A stretch of DNA of 64,000 nucleotides from an uncultured Dorea sp. (GTDB lineage Bacteria > Bacillota > Clostridia > Lachnospirales > Lachnospiraceae): contig CAJTRE010000012.1 of NCBI GenBank assembly GCA_910578495.1, positions 1 through 64,000 on the forward strand, in the 5' to 3' direction. A model generated the notes under the pieces. It saw nothing but the letters and a program-made list of their open reading frames with translations, made no database searches and had not been told where the DNA came from. The position numbers and the translations under genes were made by a program. This document shows positions 43,137 to 53,374 of the stretch, one piece after another. Every line of letters begins with the position of its first letter. The stretch's first letter is position 1.

Positions 43137-45431
43137 TTATTTCTTAACAATCTCCAAAGTGCCCTTCAAGACATATTCTTTCTGATTCATCCTCACACGA
43201 ATTGGATAATCCGGTTCTTCTTCACAAGTCAGCACAACCTTATGGCCGCCGATGGCAAAACGAACCCTCACTCCTTCAAGTACCATACAGAACTCCATGC
43301 ATTTCCAATGTTTGGGAAGATGAGGCGCCAAATATAGAATACCGTCTTCATAACGAACTCCTGCAAATCCGAAAATCATACAGTTCCAGATTCCTCCAAG
43401 AGAGGCCGCATGAATACCATCCGTACTGTCATGAGGGTTGTCGTCAATATCTACGACAAGACATTTCTGAAAGAAGTTCCATGAAAGTTCCAACTCTCCG
43501 ATGGCGGCACACGCCTGAGCATGGGCACAATAACTCAGCGAAGAATCATGAATCGTCCTGCTCTCATAGAAAAGTACGTTTTTCTTCACTATTTCTTCTT
43601 CAAAAAGACGCGGAAACAGATTCAAAAGCATGACCACATCTGCCTGCTTTAGTACCTGCATATTGACAATCTCTTCCCTGGAGTAATCAAGCAGAACCGC
43701 CTGTTTGATCTGAGAAGTCTTATATTTCATAATATTCTCAATACATGGTTTGGACAGGAACGTATCATCCTGAGGAATGATTCCATCATCCCCCGGAACC
43801 GGAAGATACATCTTTTTCAAGAATTCTTCCCATCTTGCAAGGTCTTTTTCTATCTGCAATTTCTGGTTCAATGCACAAAATACATCCTTTTTCTCCCGTT
43901 TCAGCTTCTCTGCATAACCATACGCCATCCGTACACAATTAACTGCCATATAATTTGTATAAGCATTATTATCTACATGCTCCGTATACTCGTCCGGTCC
44001 GATGACATCGAAGATCCCATATGCTTTTCGTTTATCATCCCATTTGGCACAAGACACCCAGAACCTTGCCGCCTCGAACACTATCTCATATCCGCAGTTC
44101 TCCATGAATTTCCAATCTCCAGAAGCCTCATAGTACTGATCTACCGCATAGGCAACATCTGCCGTCACATGGTATTCTTTAATGCCGGACCATACTTTAT
44201 TGGCTTTTCCTGTATGTATATTAAGGGCAGCATAAAGAGGCGTCTCTTCCTCCCCGGTATTTCCAGCCTCCCATGGAAACATTGCTCCCTCAAATCCATA
44301 ATCTCTCGCTTTCTTTCTTGCGCCTGTAAGCCCCTTATAGCGAAACTCCAAAAGTCTCTTCGCCTCTTCCGGATAAGTATACAAAAGCATCGGAAACAAG
44401 AAGATCTCTGTATCCCAGAATACATGCCCCTTATATCCTTCTCCAGTCAGTCCCTTTGCCGCAATACTACTCTCATTCGTATGCCATGGCGTCATTCCTG
44501 CAATGTGATACTGGGCAAAACAAACCGCTGCTTCTTCCTCTCCGCTCATACCTTCCACCCGAATACGAGCCATATCCCAGAACTGTTCCATCTTCCTTCG
44601 ATGTTCTTTAAAAAGACCTTCGTACCCTTTTTCTGCCGCCTCAATAAGCGCCTCTTTTCTCTCTTTTGTTCCAATTCCATTTTCTGCCTGATCTACAAAT
44701 GCAATCTTCTCAAGAACAACACAGCCCTCGTTCGGGCAAAGCAGATAGGTACCATAAACACTTCTTCTTTTTAAGGAAAATTCTTTCTCCATCAAAGTGC
44801 CTTCCGAAGTTTTGCACACTACAGCCTCTGTTACAACATTTTCTTCCAGTTCACTACGAAGCTCCATCACTTCTTTCTCATACACTCTTGCAATAGATTT
44901 ATGAAAATGTGACACACCGCTGTTTGTCATCTGACCATTGATCCCTGTTTTGACTATTATCTTCTTAATATCGCCATCAAGAACCCGAGCCTTCAATGTC
45001 TGCACAAATAAATTCTTACAAGTCATAGAGGCAAATCTTCGGTTTTCTACCTCGATTTGACCTTTTCCTGCAATCTGAAATATATAATGTATGATAAGTT
45101 CTCCACTATAAATATCTAAGCTTCGCTCAAAGGAAACCAGTCCCTCTCTATCCGGATAAACCTTGACCCCGTCAATTTCCAGCGCAAACCATGTCAGATC
45201 CGGACAATTCACAAGCTCTGTCACCTCATCTTCATATGCTTTGTGGAACGCTCCACTTAAAAACATCCCTCTATGTTCTTCTACCAGAGAAAACGGCTGC
45301 GCCGCACGCACTCCCATATACCCATTGCACTGTGCAAACACCGATTCTGTTTTCAATTCATAGTCCGGCAAAAATTTCGTTTCACGAAACCATAATCTTC
45401 CGTTCTCTTTTTCTGTCTGATAATGAATCAT
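43137..45431 (-). CDS. ycjT: GH65 glycoside phosphorylase (kojibiose phosphorylase, YcjT-like)
   Basis: GH65 inverting phosphorylases split alpha-glucosides with phosphate to beta-glucose 1-phosphate. The 764-residue protein has the N-terminal beta-sandwich, the (alpha/alpha)6 barrel with HVFWDTEIFLFPM, and the general acid Glu near 480 in GPDEYTEHVDNNAYTNYM. E. coli YcjT is a kojibiose phosphorylase, and position in a ycj-like cluster supports the same activity, but nigerose or trehalose phosphorylases share the family. ATG 45431 is favoured over TTG 45446: GGGGG is 8 bases before it. The product is cytoplasmic. Confidence 0.93.
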   Translation of the reverse strand: MIHYQTEKENGRLWFRETKFLPDYELKTESVFAQCNGYMGVRAAQPFSLVEEHRGMFLSGAFHKAYEDEVTELVNCPDLTWFALEIDGVKVYPDREGLVSFERSLDIYSGELIIHYIFQIAGKGQIEVENRRFASMTCKNLFVQTLKARVLDGDIKKIIVKTGINGQMTNSGVSHFHKSIARVYEKEVMELRSELEENVVTEAVVCKTSEGTLMEKEFSLKRRSVYGTYLLCPNEGCVVLEKIAFVDQAENGIGTKERKEALIEAAEKGYEGLFKEHRRKMEQFWDMARIRVEGMSGEEEAAVCFAQYHIAGMTPWHTNESSIAAKGLTGEGYKGHVFWDTEIFLFPMLLYTYPEEAKRLLEFRYKGLTGARKKARDYGFEGAMFPWEAGNTGEEETPLYAALNIHTGKANKVWSGIKEYHVTADVAYAVDQYYEASGDWKFMENCGYEIVFEAARFWVSCAKWDDKRKAYGIFDVIGPDEYTEHVDNNAYTNYMAVNCVRMAYGYAEKLKREKKDVFCALNQKLQIEKDLARWEEFLKKMYLPVPGDDGIIPQDDTFLSKPCIENIMKYKTSQIKQAVLLDYSREEIVNMQVLKQADVVMLLNLFPRLFEEEIVKKNVLFYESRTIHDSSLSYCAHAQACAAIGELELSWNFFQKCLVVDIDDNPHDSTDGIHAASLGGIWNCMIFGFAGVRYEDGILYLAPHLPKHWKCMEFCMVLEGVRVRFAIGGHKVVLTCEEEPDYPIRVRMNQKEYVLKGTLEIVKK

Positions 45432-45449
45432 ACCTATATCCCCCAACTA

Positions 45450-46487
45450 TTAATAAATCACAGGTCTGCCTGTCCGGGCAGACTCATAAAGTGCACAGAT
45501 TAGTTTTTGTATATATGCCCCCTGCCTTGCAGTCACCAGAAGTTCTCCCTCTCCGAGACAAGCTTTTACAAAATTAGTATCAATATCCAAATGCCAGTCT
45601 CTCATCTCAAGAAAAGGAAATTCTAAATCCACAAGCTGACCATCCTCTTCTCTGTAGATTTCTAATGGGAATAATTCTGCCCCCTCTTTAGAACCGTAGA
45701 ATTTCACACTTCTCACATCCCGCTCTTTCCGATTGACCGCAAAAGAAGTCTGAAGATCAAGGCTTGTCCCATCCGCAAAACAGACATAACCAAAGATACC
45801 GTCCTCCACAGTAAATCTCTCCGAATCCCATCGACCCATCAATCCAACCTTCGATGTCTTCCCAATACGGTCGCTGCTGGTTGCACACACATAGGAAATC
45901 TCCGGGTAATCCATCAGATACAATGCACAGTCCAGCATATGAGCGCCAATATCAATCAGAGGACCTCCGCCTTGAATGTCCTTGTTTGTAAAACAGCCCC
46001 ATCCCGGGATTCCTCTTCTTCTATGCCACTTCACTTCTGTATGATAAATTTCTCCCATCTTACCTGCAGCAATTCTGTTTTTCAGAAATGCCACATGCTC
46101 GCTGGCACGAAAATGAAATCCATATGACAAGAGCTTCCCCATCTCCTCTGCTTTTGCCGCCATACATTCTGCTTCTTCCAACGTAATTGCAGGCGGTTTC
46201 TCACAGAACACATGGCATCCTGCCGACAATGCATCCAATGTAATCTGACAGTGAAACTTGTTTGGCACACAGACGGTTACTGCGTCCGGTTTCACTTCCT
46301 TTAACATCTCTCTATGTGAATCATAATAATTTTCTATTCCAAACTTTTCTGCCGCCATTTTCGCAGCTTCCAAACGTGTATCACAGATACCTACAATCTC
46401 TACATTTCCCATGGACTGATAATTGGGTATATGCGTCACCTGTGCAATCTGACCTGAGCCGATAATCGCCATTCTCAATATTTTCAT
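45450..46487 (-). CDS. ycjS: NAD-dependent glucoside 3-dehydrogenase (YcjS-like, Gfo/Idh/MocA)
   Basis: The 345-residue Gfo/Idh/MocA oxidoreductase has the Rossmann motif AIIGSGQIAQVTHIPNY at the start, the CEKPPAITLEEAE catalytic Lys motif near residue 95 and GGGPLIDIGAHMLDCALYLM, with the conserved His. E. coli YcjS oxidises the C3 hydroxyl of D-glucosides. Here it lies between ycjR- and ycjT-like genes in the same order as in E. coli. The product is cytoplasmic and 18 bases separate it from ycjT. Confidence 0.93.
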   Translation of the reverse strand: MKILRMAIIGSGQIAQVTHIPNYQSMGNVEIVGICDTRLEAAKMAAEKFGIENYYDSHREMLKEVKPDAVTVCVPNKFHCQITLDALSAGCHVFCEKPPAITLEEAECMAAKAEEMGKLLSYGFHFRASEHVAFLKNRIAAGKMGEIYHTEVKWHRRRGIPGWGCFTNKDIQGGGPLIDIGAHMLDCALYLMDYPEISYVCATSSDRIGKTSKVGLMGRWDSERFTVEDGIFGYVCFADGTSLDLQTSFAVNRKERDVRSVKFYGSKEGAELFPLEIYREEDGQLVDLEFPFLEMRDWHLDIDTNFVKACLGEGELLVTARQGAYIQKLICALYESARTGRPVIY

Positions 46488-46616
46488 TCTTGTTTTCCTC
46501 TGCTTTCCTACTTGTTTCCCGACACTTTAAAGTTCAAAAGGGCGCTGCAAAATGATACTGCGCACCTCTGTGCGAAATTCACTTCACTGCACCCTCTCTT
46601 TACTCCATCTTATTTC
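46488..46616 (-). other. Intergenic gap within the ycj-like cluster
   Basis: This 129-base gap between ycjR and ycjS is the widest in the cluster. It holds a small GCGCACctctGTGCG hairpin (46561-46574 region) and no ORF. It might be an RNA-processing site or a weak attenuator. Confidence 0.4.
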
Positions 46617-47408
46617 TTACATAAACTGCTTCATGAAATCTACCGATTCCTGATACACTTTCAAAGGATCTTCTCCTCGGATTCGTCCTTCATTCACAAC
46701 CGGTCCTTTATAACCAATGTCTTTTAGTGTCTCCATATGTCGTTTCCAGTCGATAGAGCCTGTTCCCGGCTGATAACGGTGGTTTTCTGCAATGTGGATA
46801 TGTCCCACATACTCTTTATATTTTCTCAGAGTTTCAGAAATATCATCTTCTTCAATTGCCATATGATAGAAATCAGAGGTCAGCTTTACTCTCTTAAATC
46901 CACCTTTTCGGATAATATTTACAGCATCCTCCTGTGTATTTAACATGTGATCCTGATAACGGTTCAATGGTTCAAGATACAGATAGGTTCCCGTTTCTTC
47001 TGCCGTCTTCTCTAGTTCCGTCAAAGAATCCATAATCGCTTTCACATCACCTTCGTGACTTCTTGGAGAAACCATGGGCGGAAGCCGGAATGTAAACATT
47101 CCCCATGCGGCCGGAACTACAACGCCTGTTCCGCCTACTTCTTTCAGAGCACGAAGAATCTCTTTTAAATCCTCCACACCGTTTGTTCGTCTTTCTTCAA
47201 TAAAATCACCGATCCATCCGCGATATCCGCCGCAGGCAGTACATACCGGAAGTCCCGTCTCTTTTATTGCTTTTTTCACTTCTTCTAAATTCTCTACTAA
47301 AACTTTTCCGTCTATTTCAAAGCACTCAAATCCCATTTCTTTCACAAAACGGAATTTCTCTGTCATATCTTTGGGGAAAAAATCTTTATCCTGTGTTCCT
47401 AACAACAT
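46617..47408 (-). CDS. ycjR: Sugar-phosphate isomerase/epimerase-family C4 epimerase (YcjR-like)
   Basis: The 263-residue TIM-barrel protein (AP-endonuclease-2 superfamily) has the same line-up as E. coli YcjR, with CGGYRGWIGDFIEERR, VVPAAWGMFTFRLPPM, YLEPLNRYQDHM and HIHIAENHRYQPGTGSIDW. Glu, Asp, His and Glu in those motifs are the expected metal ligands. E. coli YcjR epimerises C4 of 3-keto-glycosides during guloside-to-glucoside conversion. ATG 47408 is 8 bases after AGGAGG. It is adjacent to ycjQ- and ycjS-like partners. Confidence 0.93.
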   Translation of the reverse strand: MLLGTQDKDFFPKDMTEKFRFVKEMGFECFEIDGKVLVENLEEVKKAIKETGLPVCTACGGYRGWIGDFIEERRTNGVEDLKEILRALKEVGGTGVVVPAAWGMFTFRLPPMVSPRSHEGDVKAIMDSLTELEKTAEETGTYLYLEPLNRYQDHMLNTQEDAVNIIRKGGFKRVKLTSDFYHMAIEEDDISETLRKYKEYVGHIHIAENHRYQPGTGSIDWKRHMETLKDIGYKGPVVNEGRIRGEDPLKVYQESVDFMKQFM

Positions 47409-47420
47409 ACTGACTGCCTC

Positions 47421-48476
47421 CTAAGAAAAATCTACTCCCATCTTGATACTTGCCTCTGGGTGCTGATCTACATATTTGCAGAAGCCTTCCGCACACTCAG
47501 CAAACGGTACTACCGGATCAATCAAATCCTCACAATCAAGGTATCCGTTCATCAGAAGCTCCCAACACACATCCTCAATTCTCTTTCTGTTCCAACGCGG
47601 ATACTCCGGATTCGGCTCGCTGCACGCTCTTGAGAAAATAATCTTTCCATAGTTAAAATGAGCTTCCTGCCCAAGCCACAGCCCTTCCGGAAATGGCTTT
47701 GCGAATGCCACATATGCAATCGTTCCATTATATGCAAGTCCTTTTAACGCTGACTGTAATGCATGTACATTACCGCTTGTCTCGATGATGACATCCGCTC
47801 CTTGCTTCTTAGTCAAACGCTTAATTTCAAGTCCCGCGTCACAGCTTGTCGAATCTAACGTATAATGTGCACCTGTCTTCATGGCAATCTCACGCCTCTT
47901 TTCAATCGGATCAATTCCAATCACCGTTGACGCACCGATTTTTGCCGCCATCTGAAGCGCCAGAAGTCCAATCGCCCCGAGTCCGATAACTACCACACGA
48001 TCTCCCGGCCTTACATCTGCATCACGAATTCCACTGAGCGCAAACTGTGCCGGATCGTAACACACTGCATTTTTAGCAGAGGCCTCTTTACTCATCTTAC
48101 GTAGTTTATAGTTGTCCACTGCATTTACAATCTGAGTCTCTTTGATCGGCCCATAAGAGCATACACGATCTCCAATCTCATATTCCGTAACGCCGCTTCC
48201 CTTTTCTGTAATCGTTCCCACAAACATATTTCCAAGGGGAAGATCGCCAAACTCAATTCCTCTAGGCTCATCCTCTCCTCTCTTAGCGAAAACTCTCCAC
48301 TCCTCGTCAAATTTCCCATCGATAAATGGTGTTGTCCCTCTGAAATCTGCCAACTCTGTTCCATGTTTCGGCGCCGCAAATTCTACTTTTACTTTGACTT
48401 CGTTGCTTTTAATCTCTCTGTCTTCATACTCTTTAAGCTCCGCAACTCTTGGAGCTGTCGCTACTAATTTTTTCAT
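47421..48476 (-). CDS. ycjQ: Zinc-type guloside 4-dehydrogenase (YcjQ-like)
   Basis: The 351-residue medium-chain dehydrogenase keeps the NAD-binding motif VIGLGAIGLLALQMA near residue 180 and the ENKD-like IETSGNVHALQSALKGL. The usual catalytic-zinc Cys site at the front is replaced by AAPKHGTELADFRG, as in E. coli YcjQ, and the C-terminal SEPNPEYPRWNRKRIED segment also matches that subgroup. E. coli YcjQ oxidises or reduces the C4 position of gulosides. It lies 12 bases before the ycjR-like gene. Confidence 0.93.
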   Translation of the reverse strand: MKKLVATAPRVAELKEYEDREIKSNEVKVKVEFAAPKHGTELADFRGTTPFIDGKFDEEWRVFAKRGEDEPRGIEFGDLPLGNMFVGTITEKGSGVTEYEIGDRVCSYGPIKETQIVNAVDNYKLRKMSKEASAKNAVCYDPAQFALSGIRDADVRPGDRVVVIGLGAIGLLALQMAAKIGASTVIGIDPIEKRREIAMKTGAHYTLDSTSCDAGLEIKRLTKKQGADVIIETSGNVHALQSALKGLAYNGTIAYVAFAKPFPEGLWLGQEAHFNYGKIIFSRACSEPNPEYPRWNRKRIEDVCWELLMNGYLDCEDLIDPVVPFAECAEGFCKYVDQHPEASIKMGVDFS

Positions 48477-48497
48477 AAAGATCGTCTCCCTTTTGTC

Positions 48498-49343
48498 TTA
48501 ACCTTTTACGCCGCCTGCAGTACTTCCGCTTCTAATCAGATACTGGCTAAAGCCATACATAATTACGATTGGAAGCGATGTAATTAATGATGCTGCCATC
48601 ATACGTCCCCAAATATAATCCGGTGTATTGAACAATGAGTTCAAACCAATCGGAATTGTCATAAGATTTGGAGAGTCAATAAAAATAGATGCAAACAGTA
48701 CATCGTTCCATGCAATCATGAATGCATATACAAATACTGATATAATTCCTGACATAGAAAGCGGAACTACAATACGGAAAATAATTCCCATTTTGCTGAG
48801 TCCGTCCACGCGTCCTGCTTCTTCCAGTTCTTCCGGAATTGTATCAAAATAACTCCTTGTCATATAGATTGCTGTCGGCAGTGTCTGTACAACCATACAG
48901 ATAATAACCGCCTCACGGCTGTTGCTGAGTCCTACCGCAGACAACATTTTAAATAACGGAACAATGAGAAGGATACCTGAGAACATATATACCAGGAAGA
49001 ACATCTCACTAATTGCGCTTTTGCCTTTGAATTTCAGTCTTGATAAAGCATATCCTCCAAGGATACCTAAGAAAACTGCAATTACAGATGTCGTAAGCGC
49101 AATATACAAACTGTTTTTCATATATTTTAGAAATGGGAATATGTTCTCGTTAAAGATATCAATAAAATGCTGGATTTCCCACTCTCTCGGAATAATTGTC
49201 GGCGGATAACCGATGGTTTCTGCTGTTGCCTTAAAAGAAATGCTGAGCATAATTATAAAAGGAAATAATAAAACCAGCACGATAAGGACTACACAGATAT
49301 AAAACCATACTTCTTTCATGACTTTTTTATTAGTCTTCTTCAA
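48498..49343 (-). CDS. ycjP: Sugar ABC transporter permease (YcjP-like)
   Basis: The 281-residue inner-membrane permease is of the MalG type, with six membrane segments, the EAA loop EEAGRVDGLSKMGIIFRIVVP and the typical C-terminus GSTAGGVKG. It overlaps the ycjO-like gene by 14 bases. The start is probably TTG 49343 (GGTG 7 bases upstream). ATG 49319 is the alternative. It forms the channel with YcjO for a glucoside or guloside imported by the YcjN-like protein. Confidence 0.92.
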   Translation of the reverse strand: MKKTNKKVMKEVWFYICVVLIVLVLLFPFIIMLSISFKATAETIGYPPTIIPREWEIQHFIDIFNENIFPFLKYMKNSLYIALTTSVIAVFLGILGGYALSRLKFKGKSAISEMFFLVYMFSGILLIVPLFKMLSAVGLSNSREAVIICMVVQTLPTAIYMTRSYFDTIPEELEEAGRVDGLSKMGIIFRIVVPLSMSGIISVFVYAFMIAWNDVLFASIFIDSPNLMTIPIGLNSLFNTPDYIWGRMMAASLITSLPIVIMYGFSQYLIRSGSTAGGVKG

Positions 49344-50217
49344 CTCTCAGCACCTTCTTTCTAATTAACATAATAAGGGCAAAAATGAACACGAACAGAA
49401 CAATGGAGATTGCCGCCGCTTTTCCAAAGTCATGTGTTGCAAATGCCATATCATAAAGGTATACACCTAATACGTCTACCTGTTTTGTAAGCAGATATAC
49501 TTCTGTATAGATATAGAATACCCAGATTGTTCTAAGGCTTACTACGGTTACAAGTGTGGGCTTAATCGCCGGGTACGTAATCGCTTTAAATTTCTGCCAG
49601 GAAGTTGCGCCGTCAATATCCGCCGCCTCATAGAGACTGTTATCCATTGACTGCAAAATCGCATTAAACGAAATATATGCGTATGGGAAGAACTTCCAGA
49701 TTGCAAAAACAGATACCAGAATAAATGCGCTGACCGACTGATCAAACCAAAGCGGAGCTTTGTCTGTAAAGCCAAATACATCTATCACAAAATAATTTAT
49801 AATGCCATATATATTGTTGAACATATATCGCCATGTGAAGATCAGACATACTGCCGGAACTACATAAGAAAGAATAATGATAGAATTTACCAATTTCTTT
49901 CCAACAAATGAACGATTTAAAAATACAGATAATGCCAGTCCAAGTACCGTACTGATAGAGGTAACTACAACAGTAAAGCCTAAGGTTACTGCTACGGACT
50001 TATAAAATGACGAATCTGTAAATACATCAATAAAATTCTGTGCTCCGACAAATTCGGATGGCAGATTCGGATTCAAAGGAACATCCTGACAACTGATCAC
50101 AATGTTATAAATAAGTGGATAACCAATCAGCAGCACAAGTAAGAGAATACTTGGAGCCAGCAGCGCATATGCAAACTTTGTATCACTTCCGCCCAGTTTT
50201 TTCTTTTTTACACTCAT
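49330..50217 (-). CDS. ycjO: Sugar ABC transporter permease (YcjO-like)
   Basis: The 295-residue MalF-type permease has six membrane segments and the EAA loop EAADIDGATSWQKFKAITYP. The frame is open to 50265 but ATG 50217 (MSVKKKKLGG) has AAGGAAG 7 bases upstream and gives the normal length. It follows the binding-protein gene by 56 bases and overlaps the ycjP-like gene. Its ATPase is not in the cluster. Confidence 0.92.
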   Translation of the reverse strand: MSVKKKKLGGSDTKFAYALLAPSILLLVLLIGYPLIYNIVISCQDVPLNPNLPSEFVGAQNFIDVFTDSSFYKSVAVTLGFTVVVTSISTVLGLALSVFLNRSFVGKKLVNSIIILSYVVPAVCLIFTWRYMFNNIYGIINYFVIDVFGFTDKAPLWFDQSVSAFILVSVFAIWKFFPYAYISFNAILQSMDNSLYEAADIDGATSWQKFKAITYPAIKPTLVTVVSLRTIWVFYIYTEVYLLTKQVDVLGVYLYDMAFATHDFGKAAAISIVLFVFIFALIMLIRKKVLRVEED

Positions 50218-50273
50218 TTTTCTTCTTCCTTTACAAAACTGGGAGAGGAGTTTTTCCTCTCCCATATGAATTA

Positions 50274-51575
50274 TTATTTCATCAGACCTTCAACTGCTGT
50301 CTGAGCCGCTTTAAGTTCTGCTGTAACATCTGTTCCCTGAACAACTGCATTATTTACCATCTTACTGATTGCGCCTGTATTTGTAACATCACCCATCTCT
50401 GTAAAGTTCTTGCCATCAACTGCACCAAATAACTGAAGGTTCGCCACTGCATTCGCAATCTCTTCGTTCATATGAACATATGCTTTTCTTGCTTCCAGCT
50501 CTGTGTATTCCGGCATCTCATCCACAGATTTGATAACAGGCTGAACACCACCCGGAGCCATGTTGAGCCAGTCAACGTTATTCTCATCTTCCAACATGAA
50601 GCTTACGAATTTTTTAGCCGCCTCTGTTTGAGCCTCATCCATACCTGCTGCGATACCGAGAACTGTGATACATCCATAAGCCGCCTCAGATTTTCTATTT
50701 GGAAGAACTAACGTAAGATCTTCTGCAAATCCTGCGTCATTTACATTTCCAAGAATATAAGTTGAATACATAGCCATTGGCGCATGTTTTCCAACAAACG
50801 CATCGTTTACGTCTGCTACTTCCGTAGAACCAGGCATTGAAAATGCAGCAAGCTCTTTGTAAAACTCTAAGGCTTCTTTCATTTCCGGAGTATCAACAGT
50901 TACCTTCTTATTTCCATCAAATACGTTAGCGCCGTTAGAAAGTGCGAACTGAGAGAATACCTGCTCTGTAAAAGCACTATCAGATGTCGGAAGTGCAATA
51001 CCATACATCTGTTTGTCTGGATTGTGAAATGCTTTTGCTACTTTTAATACGTCTTCCCATGTCTTTGGAACTTCTAAATTCTTCTCTTTAAGCATTCCTT
51101 CGTTTATCCAGATTCCCTGCACCCAGCTGCTTACCGGTACACCAACATAACTTGCACCGTCTTCTGTTTTGGTTACTTTTAATGCTCCTTCGTAGAATGC
51201 GTCTTCGCCTTTCGCATCAACAACTGCTTTTACCGCATCAACATCTGTGAACTGGTTAGCTACACTTGTCTTAGCCTGATCCTGACTGTACTCAACAACT
51301 GCTGCAAGTTCACCATTTCCACCCTGAGTTGCAATCTTAGAATCATAGTCGTCCTCATTTACAGGAACGGACTCTACTACAATATCAGGATTCGCTTTTT
51401 GGAACTTATCGATAATCCCCTGTACAGCATCCTGCCTCTCCTGTTCTACCTGCATGTGCATAAACTGGATGTGTGTTTTTCCGTCTTTGGACTCTTTTTT
51501 CTTGTCACCGCATCCGGCAGCCATTGTTGTTACCATTGCTGTGATAAGCAATGCACTAATAAGTTTTCTCTTCAT
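50274..51575 (-). CDS. ycjN: Sugar-binding lipoprotein of an ABC importer (YcjN-like)
   Basis: The 433-residue extracellular binding protein has a lipoprotein signal peptide, MKRKLISALLITAMVTTMAAGCGDK, with the lipobox Cys at residue 22, so it is anchored to the outer face of the membrane. The FQKANPDIVVESVPV and AVVEYSQDQA segments are typical of family 1 carbohydrate-binding proteins. Context predicts a glucoside, guloside or glucosylglycerate ligand. It follows the ycjM-like gene, with a small TAACAG/CTGTTA hairpin between them. Confidence 0.92.
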   Translation of the reverse strand: MKRKLISALLITAMVTTMAAGCGDKKKESKDGKTHIQFMHMQVEQERQDAVQGIIDKFQKANPDIVVESVPVNEDDYDSKIATQGGNGELAAVVEYSQDQAKTSVANQFTDVDAVKAVVDAKGEDAFYEGALKVTKTEDGASYVGVPVSSWVQGIWINEGMLKEKNLEVPKTWEDVLKVAKAFHNPDKQMYGIALPTSDSAFTEQVFSQFALSNGANVFDGNKKVTVDTPEMKEALEFYKELAAFSMPGSTEVADVNDAFVGKHAPMAMYSTYILGNVNDAGFAEDLTLVLPNRKSEAAYGCITVLGIAAGMDEAQTEAAKKFVSFMLEDENNVDWLNMAPGGVQPVIKSVDEMPEYTELEARKAYVHMNEEIANAVANLQLFGAVDGKNFTEMGDVTNTGAISKMVNNAVVQGTDVTAELKAAQTAVEGLMK

Positions 51576-51635
51576 AATCTCTTCTCTCCTTTTTTATTCT
51601 ATTGTTAACAGGAATTCTCTTCTCTGTTACAATCT

Positions 51636-53321
51636 TTACATTTTTACCCAGGCACATTCCCATGCCTTTAAGGTAAGTTCTCCATATACTGCTTCTCCTG
51701 TCAGAAGGTTTGTCCCATATAAGCTTTCATAAGCCACTGTTTGTTCCTGACGTGATACATTAATCAATACATGAATTGTTTCATTGGTTTTCGCATTCTC
51801 CCTTATAAAATTCAGAACTTTTTCATTATCCTTTCTGACTTTTTGTCCTGCCTCCGGTGAAAATGCACTTTCTGTTCTTCGAATACGAAGTCTTTCTATC
51901 AAATTGTCGAAAATGTATCTTCTATTAGTGTCTCCCATAAGCTGTTCTTTCAACTCTCTGTGATCAAGTTTCTCTCTATTGATTCTTCTTGGAACACCGG
52001 AAGTTGTCTTGCCATAGTAATCATTTCTTGAACCCAGCAAGCTATGAATATAAATTCCGGGAACTCCCTGCAAGGATAAAAGCAGAGTCTCTGCCGCCAG
52101 AAATTTACTGATCCTCTCCGCATCAGAGCTCTCTGGGCCTGCCAGCGCATCCTGATAATTAATATTCAGTTCATACGGACTCTTCGTTCCATCACCGTTA
52201 TCTTTATAAGAAACTACCCCTCCATGACGAAGTGCGGCATCTATAAGGAGCTGCTGTTCTTCTTTCGAAAGAATTCCTTCTGTCGGCCTTACTCCGATGC
52301 CGTCATGAGAACTTAAAAAGTTAAAATATGTAACTTTATCATTGGGTAACTCCAGCGTCTCCATCCATTCAGAAAGAACTTTTGCATTCTCGGAAAGAAA
52401 GGTATACATCGTAAGCGGCGGCAGTGGAAACTGATACACCAGATCTGCTTCATCCGCATTTTCTCCAAAGTAACTGATGTTCTCTTTATGCGGCACGTTT
52501 GTCTCCGTAATAATTCTTGTTCCCGGTGCGTATTCATTTAACACATCTTTCATAAGCTTGATAAGCTCGTGTGTCTGTGGCAGATGAGAACAAGTTGTGC
52601 CTAATTCTTTCCACATAAATCCGATTGCATCTAAACGGATAAATTTAGCTCCGTTTCGTCCATACATCACCAGAATATCCACAATCTCTGCCAACAGTTC
52701 AGGACAATTAAAATTCAGATCAATCTGGTCCTCACTAAAGGTCGTCCATACATACTTTTCTCCATCCTTTGTATGAACCTTGGTGAGAAGCGGCAAGGCT
52801 CTCGGTCTTGTCACTGTACTATAATCAGCGTTCTCATCACAGGTGATAAAATAATCTTTGTATGGCTCTTCACCATTTAGATAGCCTTCAAACCAACGAC
52901 TGCTTCTGGAAATATGATTGATAACCGCATCAAACATAAGTCCGTAGTCTTTTGACATTTCTTTAATATGCTGCCAAGTTCCAAGTTTCGGATTAACAGC
53001 TCTGTAATCCACCACCGAAAAGCCATCATCTGAAGTATACGGATACATTGGCAGCAAATGAATACTCTCAATTGCTTCCTGTACAAAACTTTTCAGAAAA
53101 TCATGAAGGACCGAAAGCCCTGCTTTATCGCCATCTGTAATCGTATCGCCGTAAGTAATCAAAATACTGTCTTTTTCCGATAACGGCTGCATTGTTTTTG
53201 CTGGCTTATCATAAGTATTTAGTCTGGCGTCTATCAACTGAATTGTTTTTCGTACTTTATCCGGATTCTGGTAAACCCGCTGAAGTCTTGCCTCCAGCTT
53301 TTCAATCAATTGTTGTTCCAT
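51636..53321 (-). CDS. ycjM: GH13 subfamily 18 phosphorylase (glucosylglycerate phosphorylase, YcjM-like)
   Basis: The 561-residue enzyme belongs to the sucrose-phosphorylase group. It has HLLPMYPYTSDDGFSVVDY at the start of the barrel, the nucleophile Asp near 231 (FIRLDAIGFMWK), the acid/base Glu near 272 (RIITETNVPHKEN) and SSHDGIGVRP. E. coli YcjM phosphorolyses 2-O-alpha-glucosylglycerate to glucose 1-phosphate and glycerate. Sucrose phosphorylase is the main alternative, but the glycerate kinase in the same cluster favours the glucosylglycerate activity. It is the first structural gene, downstream of the tandem operators. Confidence 0.9.
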   Translation of the reverse strand: MEQQLIEKLEARLQRVYQNPDKVRKTIQLIDARLNTYDKPAKTMQPLSEKDSILITYGDTITDGDKAGLSVLHDFLKSFVQEAIESIHLLPMYPYTSDDGFSVVDYRAVNPKLGTWQHIKEMSKDYGLMFDAVINHISRSSRWFEGYLNGEEPYKDYFITCDENADYSTVTRPRALPLLTKVHTKDGEKYVWTTFSEDQIDLNFNCPELLAEIVDILVMYGRNGAKFIRLDAIGFMWKELGTTCSHLPQTHELIKLMKDVLNEYAPGTRIITETNVPHKENISYFGENADEADLVYQFPLPPLTMYTFLSENAKVLSEWMETLELPNDKVTYFNFLSSHDGIGVRPTEGILSKEEQQLLIDAALRHGGVVSYKDNGDGTKSPYELNINYQDALAGPESSDAERISKFLAAETLLLSLQGVPGIYIHSLLGSRNDYYGKTTSGVPRRINREKLDHRELKEQLMGDTNRRYIFDNLIERLRIRRTESAFSPEAGQKVRKDNEKVLNFIRENAKTNETIHVLINVSRQEQTVAYESLYGTNLLTGEAVYGELTLKAWECAWVKM

Positions 53322-53374
53322 ATTTCTCCTTTTCCCTTTCCGATATTTGTGCGTTAGAATATTTATTTTTCAAA

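Noticed and set aside
43977..44774. 265-codon plus-strand frame
   Set aside because: It is antisense to the GH65 gene, whose motifs are intact, with no homology or start signal.
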